From Allolobophora icterica (Eukaryota; Annelida; Clitellata; Crassiclitellata; Lumbricidae), in NCBI GenBank assembly GCA_963556255.1, contig OY744605.1, positions 69,206,693 to 69,270,692 of the forward strand: DNA of 64,000 bases. Reading direction: 5' to 3'. Position 1 is the first letter of the stretch, and each line of letters starts with the position of its first letter. This document shows, piece by piece, positions 60,848 to 64,000 of this stretch. Under the pieces are notes generated by a model. It made no database searches. It saw only the letters and a list, made by a program, of their open reading frames with translations, and was not told the origin of the DNA. The position numbers were made by a program, and so were the translations under genes.

Positions 60848-62587
60848 TTATATTCTCTCTTTAGGCAAGCACAGTTGTTTTACAGAATGCCCAGCTATTT
60901 TGTCTTTATGAAAGGGCAAATTGTCTTCAGTGAAGAAGCTCTTCGCCCCAATTTTCCCGTGGGCCAAGAATGGTGCTAGTGTCGAACATTGTGCTTGTTC
61001 AGCCGCCATCTTGTTTCTGCCTACTATTGTGTCTTCCTTGGGTGGGGGTGGTATCTCAGGATTGAAGAATAGCTCTTCATTATCCGTTTCTTCGGGACCG
61101 ATTTCTCCTACACTCCCACTGTCTGCTTGAGCGACCGTGAAGTAATCCTCGCCTATCAGCGTCCTAAGTCCCTCTACCTCCTCCCCTCTCTCCTCTTCCT
61201 CACTCGTCTCAGTCCTTGCGACCGCCTGCGCTTCTGAAATTTGGTCTATTTCAGGAGCGCTGGCCGCGTGACTCGAATACAACGCTGTCTCGCGCAGCAA
61301 GTCGGCTGTAGTGGGCGTGATAATTAACGGTTCATTAAGGTCTTTAATGAGTGCCGCCCATATCCGAACATCAGGGGCGTAATTTACCTCCCCCTCGCTG
61401 TCCTCGCCGGCCTGAGACCCCTTTAGTCTCAGCCGCACCACGTCCACAATCATTGATTGACCGTTCAGCCCCTTCACCTCTATCTGCTTGACCACAGGTA
61501 GGTTGAGCGGCCTGATTAGTTCTGCTCGCGCACAATTGTATTCGGCCCCGCTATCTATTAGAGACGATGTCACAGGGAGCCCTGTAATATACACTTTCAT
61601 GTACTCTCTTACATAAGTCTCCTCCTGAAGTCTTAATTTTTCTGCTTCCTCTTTCCCTTCTCTCCTCTGCTTCTCCTCCTGAAGCCTGAGCTTCTCAGCC
61701 TGCTTTTCCTCTAGCATTCTGAGTCTCTCTGTTTCCTCCTTTTCTTCTCTCCTCCGTTTCTCCTCCTGAAGCCTTAATTTCTCTGCTTCTTCTTTCTCTT
61801 CTCTCCTCTGCTTCTCCTCCTGAAGCCTGAGCTTCTCAGCCTGCTTTTCCTCTAGCATTCTGAGTCTCTCTGTTTCCTCCTTTTCTTCTTTCCTCAATTT
61901 CTCCTGAAACCTTAATCTCTCAGCCCGCTTCTCCTCAAGCAGCCTGCTCTCCTCTCTACTTATCCTGAGCTTCTCAGCCTGCGTCTCCCCAAGGAGCCTG
62001 AGTCTCTCTCTTTTCTCTTTTAGTCTCCTCTCTCTCTCTGCTTCGATCCTTCTCTGCCTTTCCTCCTTCTCTTCCTTTCTCCTCTCCGCTCTCTCCTCAA
62101 GCAGCCTGAGTCTCTTCTCCGCTTCCTCTCTCTCTTCTCTCCTCTGCTTCTCCGTTTCCCCTTTTTCTTCTTTCCTCAGTTTCTCCGCTTCCTCTCTCGC
62201 TTCTCTTCTCTGCCTTTCTTCTTCCTCTTCTAGTCTCCTCTCTCTCTCTTCTTCGATCCTTCTCTGCCTTTCCTCCTCCTCTTCTTTTCTCTTCTCTGCT
62301 CTCTCCACTTCCTTTCTCTCGTATTTTAATCGTTTGAGATCGACTAGCTGCCTCTGCACTGTCGTGTTAATAATGCTATCTAGGCTACCTGCGCTTACTT
62401 CCTCACTTACTTCTGGCGGGGCCTCCCGTCCAGAAACAATTATTTCAGCGCTAGCCTCTCGGAGCTGGTTCATATTCATGGGATCCCATTCCTTCTCTTC
62501 TAGTCCCATCTTTATCAGATATGCGACTAGTCTGTGATGGGGTATGTTCCGCACCATCATTCTTTTCCATGCCGACAACTTATCCAT
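60848..62587 (-). CDS. Gag-like coiled-coil protein with aspartic protease (579 aa)
   Basis: The N-terminal ~100 residues are capsid-like (MDKLSAWKRMMVRNIPHHRL). About 250 residues of E/K/R-rich coiled coil follow, including a tandem 47-aa duplication (ETERLRMLEEKQAEKLRLQE blocks). A retropepsin follows (LPVTSSLIDSGAEYNCARAE), then an acidic linker. No CCHC knuckle seen. The TAA at 60848-60850 is in frame with the downstream pol remnant; it may be a degenerative stop or, less likely, a readthrough stop. The start ATG at 62587 follows an acceptor-like TATTAG. Confidence 0.75.
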   Translation of the reverse strand: MDKLSAWKRMMVRNIPHHRLVAYLIKMGLEEKEWDPMNMNQLREASAEIIVSGREAPPEVSEEVSAGSLDSIINTTVQRQLVDLKRLKYERKEVERAEKRKEEEEERQRRIEEERERRLEEEEERQRREAREEAEKLRKEEKGETEKQRREEREEAEKRLRLLEERAERRKEEKEERQRRIEAERERRLKEKRERLRLLGETQAEKLRISREESRLLEEKRAERLRFQEKLRKEEKEETERLRMLEEKQAEKLRLQEEKQRREEKEEAEKLRLQEEKRRREEKEETERLRMLEEKQAEKLRLQEEKQRREGKEEAEKLRLQEETYVREYMKVYITGLPVTSSLIDSGAEYNCARAELIRPLNLPVVKQIEVKGLNGQSMIVDVVRLRLKGSQAGEDSEGEVNYAPDVRIWAALIKDLNEPLIITPTTADLLRETALYSSHAASAPEIDQISEAQAVARTETSEEEERGEEVEGLRTLIGEDYFTVAQADSGSVGEIGPEETDNEELFFNPEIPPPPKEDTIVGRNKMAAEQAQCSTLAPFLAHGKIGAKSFFTEDNLPFHKDKIAGHSVKQLCLPKERI

Positions 62588-63094
62588 CTTCCAACAGTCC
62601 GCTCACTAATAGAAAAAGATAAGTAAGTTAGAGGAGAGTCACCGCTGGTCAGAAATCAAAGAAAACAACGTCCTAAAATTCTACCACAAATACAACAAGA
62701 ACAGAACTGAGCAAAAGGAGCTACGCAAAAGCCTCGGCTATTCGCACACCAATCCTCATCCAGACCTCAACCACAACCTCACAGATTACCACGACTACCA
62801 GTAAGGACTTACCCTCTGATACGTCGAGCGTGTTCCGTCTTTTGGTATCTTGGCTGATCCGCTGTCCTCCGTTGCCACTCCCGTCCGTCGTTGCTAGCGA
62901 TTGTCGGTCGTCCGTTGGCGCTCTTGTTCCTCGTCCTTGCCTGTTGCTGTCGGTTCCTTCGAGTCCTTCGTCCTCAGGAGTCCGGCACTCGATTTCTCCA
63001 GTTGCGAAGGGTTGTATTCGCCGCTGGTCCCGATCTGTTGAGATTCCTCTTTCCGTTTCCGGTTCCGCTCTTCGTCGTGACGTCTTCAGTTGAA
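62588..63094 (-). other. 5' leader of the Gmr1-like element
   Basis: About 500 bp between PBS and gag ATG. The minus strand has a donor-like AGAG|GGTAAGTCC near 62812 and an acceptor-like TATTAG near 62608, so a leader intron is possible. Confidence 0.4.
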
Positions 63095-63113
63095 AATCCT
63101 GTCGACTGCGCCA
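63095..63113 (-). promoter_or_regulatory. tRNA primer-binding site
   Basis: The minus strand reads TGGCGCAGTCGACAGGATT one base inside the 5' LTR, a typical TGG-start PBS. Confidence 0.75.
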
Positions 63114-63114
63114 A

Positions 63115-63842
63115 TGTCGCAATCGGAGGTCTCCCGTCGATTGTTTGCCGTGTGTTGATGTCGACCCTCGATTGCTTGTTCTTTTACTTGCACTTTTATT
63201 TAACGTGCCTAACTTTTCTATAGAAGATTCACGACGAACTTTGTTTAATTAATAAATGAATTTAATTAAAGAAACAAATATATATATACACTAACTCTAC
63301 GGGAACTTCCACGTAGTATTAAAGCGTTTAGATATTAAATCGGATTATCTCAAATGTTGCTTCGTACAGCCTAACTACAGATCGTTCTTTCGCGTCAGTC
63401 TCTGAATCTGACGGACTAATACTCTGCCGCCCCGCTGGTCGTTCCTCCCGATGTTTCTCGCTCGACCGATGTTCACACGTCGCGTTCGTCAGCAGTACAA
63501 GTCCCGTATTCTCCGTTCCCTTCTGTTAAGTAGGAACTCCAGCGTGCATCAGTCAGCCCCCCTCCCCACGTCAAGCTATCGTCAATTAGTGTCAGATTGC
63601 TCCTCGATACGCGGGTCGTCGCTCGCCTGCAGCGCGGGCGGTGTCTGATTACACCATAGCCGCGAGGTGTCCTATTACACCTTGGCTGTGTGGTGTCCGA
63701 TTACACCTCGGCCTAGCTGCCTTCATTGTTGACCCAGTGGAGACTGGCTTTCGTCCGTCATCGTCCTATCTCGACCAGCAACGACGCTTACATCATAATG
63801 ATGATGCCATCTCGTCGTTGTTGTCGATCTCCTCACGCGACA
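63115..63842 (-). repeat. 5' LTR of the Gmr1-like element
   Basis: 728 bp, differing from the other LTR at two bases near its left end (TCTCCCG against TTTCCAG). Confidence 0.9.
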
Positions 63843-63847
63843 ATAAG

Positions 63848-64000
63848 ATGCAGTAGAAGCTAATGGACAGAATGGAGGGTAAGGATTAGTGATCCGCTTC
63901 ACCGATAAGATCAACTCATACATCCTGTGTCGAGCTGCAAGTACATTTTGAAGCGGACCGACTCGACTAAGATAAGGCCCGTCTCATATTACTCGGTCAC
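63848..64000. other. Window end, nothing recognised
   Basis: Host sequence after the target duplication. No exon recognised. Confidence 0.5.

Larger units (their letters stand above)
58605..63842 (-). mobile_element. Gmr1-like Ty3/gypsy LTR retrotransposon, RT-deleted
   Basis: Two 728-bp LTRs (58605-59332 and 63115-63842) with two mismatches, target duplication ATAAG at 58600-58604 and 63843-63847. Minus-strand order: PBS, Gag with coiled coil and protease, integrase C-terminal remnant, then RT/RNase H directly before the 3' LTR. Integrase upstream of RT is the Gmr1-type order. It lies just upstream of the receptor TM5 exon. Confidence 0.85.

Noticed and set aside
62721..63122. Minus-strand 133-codon ORF in the Gmr1-like leader
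   Set aside because: Overlaps the PBS and leader, basic low-complexity composition, no match; kept as leader.

Overview
This is 64 kb of an intron-rich animal genome, probably a marine invertebrate. It holds conserved metazoan genes split into short exons with GT-AG borders, dense microsatellites, and LINE, hAT, pogo-like and Ty3/gypsy-type transposable elements. There is no prokaryotic gene organisation. The taxon cannot be fixed from sequence alone.

Host genes. (1) The minus-strand gene at 4295-25253 can be assembled from 14 exons into one uninterrupted 1383-codon reading frame. It encodes an inverted-formin-2 (INF2)-like actin regulator: a long charged N-terminus, an armadillo-type inhibitory DID, a polyproline FH1, an FH2 and a C-terminal WH2/DAD-like segment. 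The last intron has a GC-AG border. (2) The minus-strand gene at 52934-58276 is the 3' part of an adhesion-type seven-transmembrane receptor. Five exons cover TM5, TM6, TM7 and the cytoplasmic tail; upstream exons lie outside the window or beyond a retrotransposon. Two possible minus-strand exons near 42 kb belong to nothing I recognise.

Mobile elements. An APE-type LINE with an intact ~1009-aa ORF (5122-8432) sits antisense in INF2 intron 12. A decayed DDE-type DNA transposon (19455-22063) sits in INF2 intron 2. Three short hAT-type elements have exact 8-bp target duplications (27064, 43471, 45222), and a hAT transposase remnant ends at 48591. A 2.2-kb foldback pogo-like element (55064-57240) and a 5.2-kb LTR retrotransposon (58605-63842) lie in or next to the receptor gene.

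The most remarkable object is the LTR retrotransposon at 35049-41806. Its ~806-bp LTRs are near-identical and it has a TTAC target duplication, so it is young. It has lost its reverse transcriptase core, yet between pol and the 3' LTR it carries an intronless ORF clearly related to the animal zinc-finger protein ZCCHC24, followed by a small acidic ORF. The second LTR element (integrase remnant upstream of RT, Gmr1-like) is also young and also lacks the RT core, so both were probably mobilised in trans.

Other structure: two tandem arrays in the first 3 kb consist of short hairpins whose stems differ between units but stay paired; a minisatellite in INF2 intron 10 multiplies that intron's own 3' splice site; and a near-perfect 161-bp palindrome replaces the start of the DNA-transposon gene. 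The 25-35 kb and 42-52 kb stretches are mostly intergenic, with simple repeats and transposon debris.
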